64,000 nt of DNA from Pseudoalteromonas distincta (GCF_000814675.1 NZ_JWIG01000010.1:1-64000), one strand, 5' to 3'. Numbered from the stretch's first letter, positions 16,013 through 25,721 are shown. Made by a program: numbers and translations. Notes: generated from the letters alone by a model not told the origin.

Positions 16013-16666
16013 CTATTTAATAGATAAATCGTATTTTAAAATAAGTGCATCTATATAGCGGGTGCGTAATGTATGTCGTTTTTCATGATCGGCGCCATGC
16101 CCTAACGCTTTGTTTAAAAGCTTCATGGCGGGGTGTAGTAGCGCTCTTTCTTCTTGGTTTAAACTCGCTTTACTGCGCAGTTCTGTAATGTCGTCAACTA
16201 ATAGCCTGCCAATGTCTACCGAGACTATTTCGTCTATTAATCCATTTTGAGTAAGTACGCCATATTTACTGCATAAAAACTGTTGCCAAACTTGCTGTAA
16301 GTGCTCGTCTATTTCACAGCCAAATAGCTCTTCGCTAAACGTAAATCCTTGCTGAGCGAGTTTAGTTAGGCTTGCAGTATATTGCTGCGCAAAATAATTA
16401 AAAGCATGGCTTGATGATTCTATTTTTTGTTTTAAAAGACCTTGCCCCCAATTAACGCAGCCGCGCGGATAATAGTCGTCATATTCTTCGCATTCATACA
16501 AACCCGAATATGAGCTGCAGCTAAGTTGACTTTTAATACAGTAACTTGGTTTGGGGAACACACTTCGCTCTTGCCAAGCTAAAAGTGTATCTGCATCTAT
16601 GTTTAATGCTTGGCACAGTTCATCGGTGTTATAAAAATGAGTTGCTAAGTAGTCAGATAAACGCAT
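16013..16666 (-). CDS. DUF6058-like protein
   Basis: A 217-residue cytoplasmic protein. Its N-terminus (MRLSDYLATHFYNTDELCQALNI, then LLAWQERSVFPKPSYCI) looks like a helix-turn-helix or MerR-type recognition segment. A Cys-rich stretch follows (SCSSYSGLYECEEYDDYYPRGC), and the rest is helical. I recall this pattern as DUF6058, a family labelled natural-product-related, but nothing here supports a biosynthetic role. The Cys residues could bind a metal. It is transcribed alone, divergently from the DHDPS-like gene. Confidence 0.6.
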   Translation of the reverse strand: MRLSDYLATHFYNTDELCQALNIDADTLLAWQERSVFPKPSYCIKSQLSCSSYSGLYECEEYDDYYPRGCVNWGQGLLKQKIESSSHAFNYFAQQYTASLTKLAQQGFTFSEELFGCEIDEHLQQVWQQFLCSKYGVLTQNGLIDEIVSVDIGRLLVDDITELRSKASLNQEERALLHPAMKLLNKALGHGADHEKRHTLRTRYIDALILKYDLSIK

Positions 16667-16836
16667 AAAGCCTCTGGTATCGTTAAAATAAAATACTGTT
16701 TATATATACAGTTATTCATTTTGTATTACCAAACTCAATAACACAAGCGATTTTATAATTAAATGTGCGCTTATACCTCCAAAAGTACCGGCAAGTATGT
16801 TACAAATAGCGCAAGTTTTATAAATAATGAATTTTT

Positions 16837-17754
16837 ATGCGCACCCTAGACCAAATTAAACAAGCAAGCCTTATTACAGCTATTAAAACGCCATATTTAG
16901 CAAACGGTGAAATTGATCTCGCAAAGTACGATGAACTCGTTGAAATACAAATTGCAGCGGGTGTTGATGGCATCGTAGTCGGTGGCACAACAGGCGAAGG
17001 CCAGTTAATGAACTGGGAAGAGCATTTAATGCTTATAGCGCACAGTGCAAACAAGTATGGTGACAAACTGGTTATTGTTGGTAATACCGGTAGTAACAAC
17101 ACCCGTGAAGCGATTAAAGCAACTAAATATGGCTTTGCCAGCGGTATGGATGCAGCACTGCAAATTAACCCATATTACGGACGTACGTCAATCGCGGGTG
17201 TTAAAGAGCACTTTAAACGCGTACTTGATATTGGACCTGCCTTTATTTACAACGTAGCCGGTCGCACAGGCCAAGACCTAACACCTGATATTATTGAACC
17301 ATTAGCACAGCACTCGAACCTCATTGGTATTAAAGAATGTGGCGGCAATGAGCGCATTGCACAGTATGAGCAGCAAGGCATTGCGTGTTGGTCGGGTAAC
17401 GACGATGAAGCACACGACGCTCGTCATGTACACAAAGCTCACGGTGTTATTTCGGTTACTTCTAACCTTATTCCTGGGTTGTTTCGCCAATTAATGGATA
17501 CTAAAAATGATGAGTTAAATACGTCATTACAACCATTAATGAACTGGTTGTTCTGTGAGCCAAACCCTATTGCTATTAACACTGCGATGATGATGACAGG
17601 TGCAGTAAATCCAGTATTTAGATTACCGTATTTACCGCTTAGTGATGAGCAACAAAAAGTAGGTTTGCCATTAATAAATGAGCTTAACGAACGTGAAGTT
17701 GTCGGTGGTAAAGCACAGTTATTAAAACAAAATGAGGTATTAACGCTTTCTTGA
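16837..17754 (+). CDS. dapA: Dihydrodipicolinate synthase family protein, plant-like
   Basis: A 305-residue TIM-barrel aldolase of the DHDPS/N-acetylneuraminate lyase superfamily. DHDPS condenses pyruvate with aspartate semialdehyde at the first committed step of lysine and diaminopimelate synthesis. The Schiff-base Lys166 (IGIKECGG), Tyr138 and Arg143 (IYNVAGRTGQD), the Thr51-Thr52 pair (GGTTGEG) and Tyr114 are all present. The stretches GEGQLMNWEEHLMLIAHS, NTGSNNTREAI and WSGNDDEAHDAR are much closer to chloroplast DHDPS than to the usual bacterial enzyme, as far as I recall those sequences. No other lysine genes adjoin it. It may be a second copy; the symbol is tentative. Confidence 0.8.
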   Translation: MRTLDQIKQASLITAIKTPYLANGEIDLAKYDELVEIQIAAGVDGIVVGGTTGEGQLMNWEEHLMLIAHSANKYGDKLVIVGNTGSNNTREAIKATKYGFASGMDAALQINPYYGRTSIAGVKEHFKRVLDIGPAFIYNVAGRTGQDLTPDIIEPLAQHSNLIGIKECGGNERIAQYEQQGIACWSGNDDEAHDARHVHKAHGVISVTSNLIPGLFRQLMDTKNDELNTSLQPLMNWLFCEPNPIAINTAMMMTGAVNPVFRLPYLPLSDEQQKVGLPLINELNEREVVGGKAQLLKQNEVLTLS

Positions 17755-17883
17755 GTTGATAATCAATATTTTAATGACTTAACAAACTAATTTTTAGCTT
17801 TTAATCCAGTTTAAAGCTAACTGTTGACTCGTTTTTGCTGTATAATTTGCGACCCTTGATAATGTGGCCGTAGGTTATACAGC

Positions 17884-19188
17884 ATGAATTTTAAATCTTT
17901 TAGTTTCGCTCCTGAGATCATCCAGGCGTTGGACGAACTTAACTATCACACTCTTACGCCCATTCAGCGCGCAGCAATTCCTGCTGTTCGTAAAGGTAAA
18001 GACGTTTTAGCCAGTGCACAAACTGGTACCGGCAAAACTGCCGCGTTTGCTTTACCTATCATCCAAAAATTGGTTGAGTCTGAACTCAGCACAACTAATG
18101 CACCTCATGCATTAGTACTTGCACCAACGCGTGAACTTGCAGAGCAAATTGCTAATAACTTTAGAGACTTTGCAAAGCATACATCACTTAAAGTAGTTAG
18201 TTTATTTGGTGGTGTGAGCACTGCTGGCCAAGCAAACGCTTTAAAAGAAGGCGTTGATGTTGTAGTTGCTACACCAGGTCGTTTATTTGACCATATTCGC
18301 CTAGGTAACTTAAGCCTTGCAAGTGTTAAGCACCTTGTTCTTGATGAAGCTGACCGTATGCTTGATATGGGCTTTATCGAAGATATGCAAAACGTAATTA
18401 AAAGCTGTGCAGAAGAGCGCCAAATTTTACTTTTCTCAGCTACTTTCCCTGCAGCAATTAAACAGTTTGCATCTAAGGTATTAAAACAAGCTGAAATTGT
18501 TCGCGTTGATCAAACTAACAGTACAGCAAGTACCGTTGAGCATGTTGTTTACCCAGTCGAAGAACGTCGTAAGCAAGAGCTACTTTCTGAATTGATTGGT
18601 AAGAAAAACTGGCAACAAGTACTTGTCTTCGTAAACATGAAAGAAACAGCTGATGAGCTTGTTAAAGAGCTTAACCTTGATGGTATTCCGGCAGGCGTTT
18701 GCCACGGTGATAAATCTCAAGGTAACCGTCGTCGTGCTTTACGTGAATTTAAAGAAGGCAAGGTACGCGTATTAGTGGCTACAGAAGTCGCTGCTCGTGG
18801 TATTGATATTGATGGCTTACCTCGTGTAATTAATATTGATTTACCTTGGCTTGCAGAAGATTACGTTCACCGTATTGGCCGTACAGGTCGTGCTGGTCGC
18901 CAAGGTCAAGCAATCTCATTTGTTAGCCGTGAAGAAGAAAACACTTTGTTTGAAATTGAAACGCTAATCGGCCAAAAAATCAAACGTGTATATTTAGAAG
19001 GTTATGAAGTAAGTAACCGTGAAGTACTAATTGACAAAATTGGTAAAAAACCAGCGCATTTACGCCGTACACGTTCTAACAAGTTATCAGGACAAGCAAC
19101 CGGTGAAGCGAGAGCAGTAAATCGCTCACGTATTTCAAGCGTTCGTAAAAGCTTAAAAGGCGAAAAACTGTCACTTAAAAAGTCATAG
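17884..19188 (+). CDS. rhlE: ATP-dependent RNA helicase RhlE
   Basis: A 434-residue DEAD-box helicase that remodels RNA, especially ribosome precursors and structured mRNA in the cold. All core motifs are present in order: Q-motif (LTPIQRAAIP), AQTGTGKT, PTRELAEQ, DEAD (LVLDEADRMLDMGF), SAT, and in the second domain ARGIDIDGLP and HRIGRTGRAGR. A short basic tail of about 60 residues (RRTRSNKLSG, VRKSLKGEK) probably binds RNA. A TATAAT hexamer at 17841-17846 may be the -10 box, with no strong -35. A terminator at 19206-19238 follows the stop and overlaps the end of the convergent amidase gene. Confidence 0.92.
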   Translation: MNFKSFSFAPEIIQALDELNYHTLTPIQRAAIPAVRKGKDVLASAQTGTGKTAAFALPIIQKLVESELSTTNAPHALVLAPTRELAEQIANNFRDFAKHTSLKVVSLFGGVSTAGQANALKEGVDVVVATPGRLFDHIRLGNLSLASVKHLVLDEADRMLDMGFIEDMQNVIKSCAEERQILLFSATFPAAIKQFASKVLKQAEIVRVDQTNSTASTVEHVVYPVEERRKQELLSELIGKKNWQQVLVFVNMKETADELVKELNLDGIPAGVCHGDKSQGNRRRALREFKEGKVRVLVATEVAARGIDIDGLPRVINIDLPWLAEDYVHRIGRTGRAGRQGQAISFVSREEENTLFEIETLIGQKIKRVYLEGYEVSNREVLIDKIGKKPAHLRRTRSNKLSGQATGEARAVNRSRISSVRKSLKGEKLSLKKS

Positions 19189-19205
19189 TTAACGCCGTTT
19201 AGTTT

Positions 19206-19238
19206 AAAAAAAACCTGAGTTTACTCAGGTTTTTTTGT
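19206..19238. terminator. Bidirectional terminator of rhlE and the amidase gene
   Basis: AACCTGAGT (19212-19220) and ACTCAGGTT (19223-19231) form a stem with a 2-nt spacer, flanked by A-run and T-run. The amidase stop codon (19221-19223) lies in the middle of this hairpin. Confidence 0.85.
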
Positions 19239-20720
19239 ATCTGACGATAACACCTCATCAATAATATTTGCGTATAAATAAGCCGCTTGCTCGTCCTCTT
19301 TATTTGCTATTATGGACAAGCCAACCGGTAAACCACTTACTTTGCCTACCGGCAGGGTTATGTGCGTTATGCCTGCAATAGCAGATAACGAACTACTACT
19401 GCCATTAAAATTATCACCATTAACTAAGTCTGTTTTCCAGGCGGGTGATACTGTAGGCGCTATAACAATGTCAAGCTTGTTGTTTTTATATACATTAACA
19501 ATGGCTGTCGTTGCTAAAGTGCGATAGCGTTCTTTAGTCTCTTGGTATTTTTGTTTGTTAGTTAAATCAATAGCCTGCGATTGAACTAGGATATCTTGCT
19601 CAAAGTGGGGCATTTCTGTATTTTTATTTTGAATATTAAAATTAATAAGTGCTTTTAGGCTTTTAACAGCTACTTGTGCGGGAGTGCTTGCGAGGTAGTG
19701 ATTAATTTCGGCTTTAAAGTCGTAAAGTAAAATATAGTATTCATCAACAAATAGCGTATCTAAGTTATCAGTAATATCTATATTAATAACAGTGTGCCCA
19801 GCCTGTTTTAATGATTGTAGCTGCTTGGCATAAAGGCGCTGCGTTTCAATTGTAAACTTAGCGCTAGGTAGCGCACCAATAATAAGTGACGATTTTGATT
19901 TTAGATTACCTGCTTTTAATTCAAACCCTGTAGTTGTTGCATCAAGGGGGTCCTCACCTTGCAAAACTGATAAAACCAGCAGTGCATCTTTAAGTGAATG
20001 CGCCATCGGCCCTACTGAATCTTGACTGCTAGAAAGAGGCACTACACCTGAGCGTGATACTTGGCCCATACTCGGTTTTATTGCATAAACTCCATTTACT
20101 GAGGCAGGGCACGTAATTGAACCGTCTGTTTCAGTCCCTAATGCTATGGGCGCAAAGTTAAGTGCGACTGCCACAGCAGAGCCTGCACTAGAACCACATG
20201 GATTACGTGTTACATCGTGCGCATTATGTGTTTGTCCACCTACGGCACTCCAGCCTGACGATGAATAGGATGAACGAAAATTTGCCCATTCACTTAAATT
20301 AGCTTTGCCTAAAATTATAGCGCCCGCATTACGTAGTTGTTTAACAACAAAAGCATCATTATCAGTAATGTTATTTTTAAGTGCTAAAGAGCCAGCCGTT
20401 GTGGGAAGTGTGCCTTTCGTTTCTATATTATCTTTAAGAAGTACAGGTATTCCGTGTAATGGACCTGCCCAAGTGCCTTTGGCGGCAAGTTCATCTAACG
20501 TTTTAGCTTGAGCAGTCGCTGTAGGCTCAATACTAATAACTGCATTGTATTGTGGGTTAAGTTTATTAATTCGGTCTATATAATTTTGGGTGAGTTGCTG
20601 TGCATTAATAGAATTATTTTTATATGCAGTGTGGATTTCATCGATGGTTTTTAGCTCTTGTGCTTTAGCGTTAAAAATTGCTAATACACTAAGCAACGAA
20701 AAGGTAAATGTTTTGATCAT
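19221..20720 (-). CDS. Exported amidase (amidase signature family)
   Basis: A 499-residue protein with an N-terminal signal peptide (MIKTFTFSLLSVLAIFNAKA) followed by a full amidase-signature domain. The Ser-Ser-Lys triad is visible: Lys in PVLLKDNIETKG, the cis-Ser in NPCGSSAGSA and the nucleophilic Ser in TDGSITCPAS. Family members hydrolyse amide bonds in the cytoplasm, but a secreted subgroup occurs in marine bacteria. The substrate is unknown. The ATG at 20720 is preferred because it begins the signal peptide, although no strong ribosome binding site precedes it. The last codons and stop are part of the shared terminator hairpin. Confidence 0.88.
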   Translation of the reverse strand: MIKTFTFSLLSVLAIFNAKAQELKTIDEIHTAYKNNSINAQQLTQNYIDRINKLNPQYNAVISIEPTATAQAKTLDELAAKGTWAGPLHGIPVLLKDNIETKGTLPTTAGSLALKNNITDNDAFVVKQLRNAGAIILGKANLSEWANFRSSYSSSGWSAVGGQTHNAHDVTRNPCGSSAGSAVAVALNFAPIALGTETDGSITCPASVNGVYAIKPSMGQVSRSGVVPLSSSQDSVGPMAHSLKDALLVLSVLQGEDPLDATTTGFELKAGNLKSKSSLIIGALPSAKFTIETQRLYAKQLQSLKQAGHTVINIDITDNLDTLFVDEYYILLYDFKAEINHYLASTPAQVAVKSLKALINFNIQNKNTEMPHFEQDILVQSQAIDLTNKQKYQETKERYRTLATTAIVNVYKNNKLDIVIAPTVSPAWKTDLVNGDNFNGSSSSLSAIAGITHITLPVGKVSGLPVGLSIIANKEDEQAAYLYANIIDEVLSSDTKKPE

Positions 20721-20765
20721 TGTTGAGGTGCTTGAGTTGTCATTATTTTCTATACATTTAGCACA

Positions 20766-20790
20766 AAAAAACCTCACAAAGTGAGGCTTT
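20766..20790 (-). terminator. Terminator after the COG2509 flavoprotein gene
   Basis: CCTCAC-AAA-GTGAGG (20772-20786) is followed, reading leftward, by a run of T (the A-run at 20765-20771). It ends minus-strand transcription from the flavoprotein gene and lies upstream of the amidase start. Confidence 0.8.
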
Positions 20791-20815
20791 TCGATAAACA
20801 GCTTAAAAAAGAGGT

Positions 20816-22423
20816 TTAAGCGTTTTCTAACATAGACAGTGCGACTGCTTCAGCTGCTTTAATACCATCAATACCCGCTGATAAAATACCGCCAGCGTAA
20901 CCTGCGCCTTCACCTGCAGGGTAAAGCCCTTTGGTGTTAATACTTTGGAATGTTTTATCACGCTTAATACTAATAGGCGACGAAGTACGCGTTTCCACAC
21001 CGGTTAATAAACCGTCGTTAGTTGAAAAACCACGAATTTGTTTATTAAACGCTGGTATCGCTTCGCGAAGGGCATCAATTGCAAATTGTGGTAACACTTT
21101 ACTCAAGTCAGTTAACTTAATACCAGGAGTGTAAGAGGGTTGTACTTCACCTAAGTCTGCAGATGATTTACCTTTTAAGAAATCTCCAATTAACTGTGCT
21201 GGTGCATCGTAGTTGCTACCACCAAGCTCATACGCTTGCTCTTCAAGTTTGCGTTGTAAGTCTATTCCAGCAAGTGGATTACCAGGGAAGTCTTGCTCTG
21301 GTGATATACCTACCACAATAGCGCTGTTAGCGTTGCGCTCACTTCGTGAATATTGGCTCATACCATTGGTAACAACGCGACCTTCTTCAGAGGTTGCAGC
21401 GACTACTGTGCCACCTGGGCACATACAAAAGCTGTAAACTGTACGGCCATTGTCACAGTGATGAACAAGTTTATAATCGGCAGAGCCCAAAATTGGGTTT
21501 CCTGCATTTGTGCCAAAACGACATTCATCGATCATTGATTGTTTATGTTCGATTCTAAAACCGACTGAGAATGGCTTTGCTTCAACATAAATCCCTTTTT
21601 TGTGGATCATATCAAACGTGTCACGTGCGCTATGGCCAACGGCTAATACAACATGTCGAGTGTTTAGTTGCTCGCCATTTGAAAGTGTTAAACCTGTTAC
21701 TTGCCCGTCGTCTAAATGAATATCGTCAACACGTGTGCTAAAGCGAATTTCGCCGCCAAGCTCTATTATACGAGCGCGCATTTTTTCAATCATGGTGACA
21801 AGTTTAAACGTACCAATGTGTGGCTTACTTACGTATAAAATTTCATCGGGTGCGCCTGCTTCTACAAATTCAGTAATGACTTTTCGGCCATAATGCTTTG
21901 GATCTTTTACTTGGCTGTATAACTTACCGTCTGAGAATGTACCTGCGCCACCTTCACCAAATTGTACATTTGATTCTGTATTAAGTGTGCGTTTACGCCA
22001 AAAGCCAAACGTGTCTTTTGTACGTTCACGTACCTCTTTACCGCGCTCTAATATAATGGGTTTAAAGCCCATTTGAGCAAGTAATAAGCCCGCAAATAAA
22101 CCACAAGGACCAAAACCAATCACGACAGGGCGCTCTTTGATATTATTGTTAGCTTGGGCTACAAATTTATAACTTGTGTCTGGTGCTACTTTTACATGTT
22201 GGTCTTTTTCAAATGCTGCGAGTAGCTCGGCTTCGTTATCAACTTCTATATCGAGTGTATAAATAAGTAAAATAGCTGATTTTTTACGTGCATCATAACC
22301 ACGTTTAAACACATTAAAACTGTGCAATTGTTCAGGTTGGATTTTGAGTTTATTTACAATTGCTTGACCAATTGCGTCTTCGTCATGATCAAGTGGCAGC
22401 TTTATTTCGGTTAAACGTATCAT
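20816..22423 (-). CDS. FAD-dependent oxidoreductase, COG2509 family
   Basis: A 535-residue cytoplasmic flavoprotein of unknown reaction, found widely in bacteria. An N-terminal domain of about 95 residues (LTEIKLPLDHDEDAIGQAIV, NVFKRGYDARKK) precedes the FAD-binding GxGxxG-like motif (PVVIGFGPCGLFAG). It is followed by FGEGGAGTFSDGKLY, a Cys-containing segment (VYSFCMCPGGTVV) and a C-terminal FAD-contact GLYPAGEGAGYAGGI. The length is normal and the gene appears complete. It is monocistronic with its own terminator. Electron donor and acceptor are not known. Confidence 0.85.
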   Translation of the reverse strand: MIRLTEIKLPLDHDEDAIGQAIVNKLKIQPEQLHSFNVFKRGYDARKKSAILLIYTLDIEVDNEAELLAAFEKDQHVKVAPDTSYKFVAQANNNIKERPVVIGFGPCGLFAGLLLAQMGFKPIILERGKEVRERTKDTFGFWRKRTLNTESNVQFGEGGAGTFSDGKLYSQVKDPKHYGRKVITEFVEAGAPDEILYVSKPHIGTFKLVTMIEKMRARIIELGGEIRFSTRVDDIHLDDGQVTGLTLSNGEQLNTRHVVLAVGHSARDTFDMIHKKGIYVEAKPFSVGFRIEHKQSMIDECRFGTNAGNPILGSADYKLVHHCDNGRTVYSFCMCPGGTVVAATSEEGRVVTNGMSQYSRSERNANSAIVVGISPEQDFPGNPLAGIDLQRKLEEQAYELGGSNYDAPAQLIGDFLKGKSSADLGEVQPSYTPGIKLTDLSKVLPQFAIDALREAIPAFNKQIRGFSTNDGLLTGVETRTSSPISIKRDKTFQSINTKGLYPAGEGAGYAGGILSAGIDGIKAAEAVALSMLENA

Positions 22424-22617
22424 TTATATCTCTTTTAGGTGTCATAGCGGGGTATTATTACCGCTCACAATAAGGGGATGCAGGGCACAACGAGTGTGCA
22501 AACATTAGGCGCGCATTTTACGTTAAAATAGCCTGATATGGCACTTATTTATTGTATTTTTGGAGTGGATGGGTATGATCCACAACTGTTGTTCAAAATC
22601 TTAGGTATTAAAATAGT

Positions 22618-22941
22618 ATGGCGTTTGTTGTCACCGAAAATTGTATAAAATGTAAGTACACCGATTGCGTATCAGTGTGCCCAGCAGATGCATTTTTTGA
22701 AGGCCCTAATTTTTTAGCAATTAGCCCGATTGATTGTATCGATTGTGGTTTATGTGTCCCTGAGTGTTCAGCTGATGCGATATACCAAGAAGATGAGCTA
22801 CCAGAGTCTCAAAAAGAGTTTACTGAATTAAATGCTGAACTTGCACTGGTCTGGCCGCGCATTACAGAGGTTAAACCTGCTCCAGAGGACGCTGATGTAT
22901 GGAATGGCATAGACGATAAGCTTAAACTACTCGAAACGTAA
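22618..22941 (+). CDS. fdxA: Seven-iron ferredoxin FdxA
   Basis: A 107-residue ferredoxin carrying one [3Fe-4S] and one [4Fe-4S] cluster. The first motif has Cys9, Cys12, Cys17 and Cys21-Pro. The second has Cys40, Cys43, Cys46 and Cys50. In this family Cys9, Cys17 and Cys50 hold the 3Fe cluster and Cys21, Cys40, Cys43 and Cys46 the 4Fe cluster. The acidic C-terminal tail ([22 protein letters not shown]) is typical of the long FdxA type. It transfers electrons in the cytoplasm; the partner is not known. It is transcribed alone, divergent from the COG2509 flavoprotein gene, which could be a partner. Confidence 0.93.
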   Translation: MAFVVTENCIKCKYTDCVSVCPADAFFEGPNFLAISPIDCIDCGLCVPECSADAIYQEDELPESQKEFTELNAELALVWPRITEVKPAPEDADVWNGIDDKLKLLET

Positions 22942-23071
22942 TATATAACAATTAGTTACTCCTTTATCATTAAATAGTTAATTTTTCATTTCAAAGTATT
23001 AACAAATGTACCTGGATAAATTACAATCCTCAGCTTAAGTTGCTCCTTATGAGTAATTACAGTCTAAATGG

Positions 23072-25321
23072 ATGTTTATGCAGTACTTTATAACTATAAT
23101 AAAAAAGTTTACCTTCCTATTTTTAAGTTTTGCTTTATTACTTTCAAGCCTTGATGTAGCGGCTAAAAAACAGCAAGTATCCTTATCCCGTATTGATTCA
23201 AATATCACCGTTGATGGTGTTATGGATGAGGCGCACTGGCAAAATGCAACACGTATATCTTTACTCTACCAAGATGAGCCTAACGAAAAAGGCACTCCTC
23301 CTGTAAAAACTGATGCCTTTATTTACGAAGATGGCACTAACTTATATGTTAGTTTTATTGCTGAGGATCCTAACCCTGAGCAAATTCGTGCATCACTTCG
23401 TGACCGCGATACGCTATGGGAAGACGACGTAGTTATTCTTGTTATTGATACATTTAATGATGAACGCAGTGGTTATGAATTCCATGTTAACCCGCTGGGC
23501 GCGCAAGGCGATATACGAATGACCGACACCGATGGGTGGAGTTCTGATACCTCATGGAATGCTATTTGGGATAGCGCAGGACAAATTACTGACAAAGGCT
23601 ATGTTGTTGAAATGCGCATTCCTTTTAAAGCACTGCGTTTTCCTGAAAATAAAAATGAGCTAACGTGGGGTTTTTCTGTAATGAGAAACTACCAACGTGA
23701 TGTGCTATATCAGCTATCAAATATGGGGTTTGATAGAAATGTGAAATGCAGCCTTTGCCAGTTTGATAAGTTAGTTGGCTTTAGTGACATTGAATCAAGT
23801 AAAAATATCCAATTAACACCTACATTAACCACACTGCGTAACGATAATAAATCTGCGTTGCCAGGTGATTGGGATAAGGGTGATATAGATACTGAAGTGG
23901 GTTTAGACTTACGCTGGGGTTTAACAAAAGATGCTGTTTTAAACGCGACAATTAATCCTGATTTTTCGCAAGTAGAAACTGACTCTTTAGAGCTTGATGT
24001 AAATACAACCTTCTCAATTTATTACGCTGAAAAACGTCCTTTCTTTTTAGATGGTGCTTCTTACTTTAAAAGTAGCTTATTTGAGCTTTTATATACACGT
24101 ACAATTGCAGAGCCTACTTTAGGTGCAAAGCTGACGGGTAAAACGGGCGATCATAGTTATGCGCTAATGCTAGCTGATGACGACAATAGTAATATTTTAC
24201 TGCCAACGAATCAGGGCTCTGGCTTTGCAAGCTTAAACGAAAAAACGAATGCAGCCGCAGGGCGTTATCAATATGACTTAGGTCAGCAAGGTACTATTGG
24301 TATTTCAAGCACGCACAGAGAAAGTGATGACTATCACAACACTGTATTATCAGTGGATGGTAGCTACTGGTTTAATCAATCGGATACTCTTTTGTATCAA
24401 GTATCATCTGCTGATACTCGTAACTCTGAATTTTTAATTCAAAATTATAATCTATCCGAAACTCAATCAGATGAAGCTTATGCTCTAGAATTTACCCGCG
24501 ATAAGCGTGATTACAAATTATTTGCATCTTATGAAAATATTGGGCAGGACTACCGCACTGATTTAGGTTATCAAGCTAAAGTCGATTATGAAAAAGTAGG
24601 CTTTGGTGGCGGACAAACATGGTACAGAGATGAGTCTGATTTACTTACCTCATGGTCATACGAAGCTGACTGGGATAAAACGTGGGCGCAAAATGGCGAC
24701 TTACTTGAAGAAGAATACGAAGGCTTTTTGAGTTTTAAAGGTCAAAAACAATCTATTTTTGAAATTGGTTTAGTACACCGTTATGAAAATTATAATGACA
24801 ATTTTTATAACCAAAATATTGGTTACATTTATACAGGCTTTAAACCCACTAAAGATTTAAAGTTATCATTATATGTTGAATACGCTAGCCGCATTGATTA
24901 TGCAAATGAGCAATTAGGCGATGCGTTTGACACCCAAACCCAAATGGTGTGGGACATTAACGACCATTGGCAGCTCGATGTAAAACATAACTATAGCCAA
25001 TTAGATAACCCACAAGGAGAGCGTGTATTTACAGCTAACTTAGTTGATTTTAGGCTTCATTATAAATTTAGTATGCGTTCAATCCTTAAGCTTATTTTAC
25101 AATTTGAAGATATTGATAGAGACGAAAATGCCTACTTTTACCAAGTGAGTCAAATTAACAAAGACTATGGTAGTCAGCTTGTTTACTCATATAAAATTAA
25201 TGCACAAACGTTGTTTTATTTGGGTTACTCAGATAGAGGTTACCAAGACGATTCACTTAAAAATATTGAGCGGGATCAACGTACCTTATTTACAAAAGTT
25301 AGCTATGCATGGCAGCTTTAA
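23072..25321 (+). CDS. DUF5916 outer-membrane protein with CBM9-like N-domain
   Basis: A 749-residue exported protein. A signal peptide (FLFLSFALLLSSLDVAAKK) is followed by a CBM9-like/DOMON domain of about 200 residues, from ITVDGVMDEAHWQNATRI to WGFSVMRN. The remaining part reads as a large beta-barrel: repeated amphipathic strands with aromatic ends, VNTTFSIYYAEKRPFFLDG and a C-terminal SYAWQL. This matches the DUF5916 family. Members are often near carbohydrate or peptide degradation genes in marine bacteria, but no such neighbours occur here. It probably binds a ligand at the surface or forms a channel. The start may be ATG 23072 or 23078; GGAT upstream slightly favours the second. Confidence 0.8.
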   Translation: MFMQYFITIIKKFTFLFLSFALLLSSLDVAAKKQQVSLSRIDSNITVDGVMDEAHWQNATRISLLYQDEPNEKGTPPVKTDAFIYEDGTNLYVSFIAEDPNPEQIRASLRDRDTLWEDDVVILVIDTFNDERSGYEFHVNPLGAQGDIRMTDTDGWSSDTSWNAIWDSAGQITDKGYVVEMRIPFKALRFPENKNELTWGFSVMRNYQRDVLYQLSNMGFDRNVKCSLCQFDKLVGFSDIESSKNIQLTPTLTTLRNDNKSALPGDWDKGDIDTEVGLDLRWGLTKDAVLNATINPDFSQVETDSLELDVNTTFSIYYAEKRPFFLDGASYFKSSLFELLYTRTIAEPTLGAKLTGKTGDHSYALMLADDDNSNILLPTNQGSGFASLNEKTNAAAGRYQYDLGQQGTIGISSTHRESDDYHNTVLSVDGSYWFNQSDTLLYQVSSADTRNSEFLIQNYNLSETQSDEAYALEFTRDKRDYKLFASYENIGQDYRTDLGYQAKVDYEKVGFGGGQTWYRDESDLLTSWSYEADWDKTWAQNGDLLEEEYEGFLSFKGQKQSIFEIGLVHRYENYNDNFYNQNIGYIYTGFKPTKDLKLSLYVEYASRIDYANEQLGDAFDTQTQMVWDINDHWQLDVKHNYSQLDNPQGERVFTANLVDFRLHYKFSMRSILKLILQFEDIDRDENAYFYQVSQINKDYGSQLVYSYKINAQTLFYLGYSDRGYQDDSLKNIERDQRTLFTKVSYAWQL

Positions 25322-25721
25322 ATATTAATAATAACTTTATTAGCGATAATTCCTACTAGTTTGAGTAGCAATGCATAATGCGCAAGAATAATTTTTTAAA
25401 TGATGTACAACAGCGGAGCAAATGCGATTAAGGTTGAGTAAATATAAGTACTTAAAGCTGTAGTGGTGAGGCATAGATTAATGCGGCAGAAAAAACAACA
25501 AAGCTTATATACCGAATGTATTAAATTTTAAACAATTGAAACGTTTTTGTTTATTTTTATTAATCCCACCTATAGTATATATAAGATATAGTTAATCAAT
25601 CCGTTATTGTTACTTTAATGGCTTAGGGTTATATCAATGCTTGCGTAGTACTAAATGCAAGCGATATAATCCGTTTTTGGTAATAGGTTTAAGGGAGAAG
25701 TAAGGTAAATGGATTTTTTTT
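25322..25721. other. Intergenic region, nothing recognised
   Basis: 400 bp of AT-rich DNA between two plus-strand genes. No open frame, strong hairpin or clear promoter was seen. It must include the end of the DUF5916 transcript and the promoter of the GGDEF-EAL gene, whose ATG is preceded by a weak site. Confidence 0.5.

Noticed and set aside
16013..17754. Natural-product gene cluster around the DUF6058 gene
   Set aside because: Neighbours are a carbonic anhydrase, a DHDPS and a helicase; no synthetase, ligase or tailoring set is present.
17821..17846. TTGACT with TATAAT as the rhlE promoter
   Set aside because: The spacing is only about 11 bp, too short for sigma-70; only the -10 hexamer was kept as a remark.
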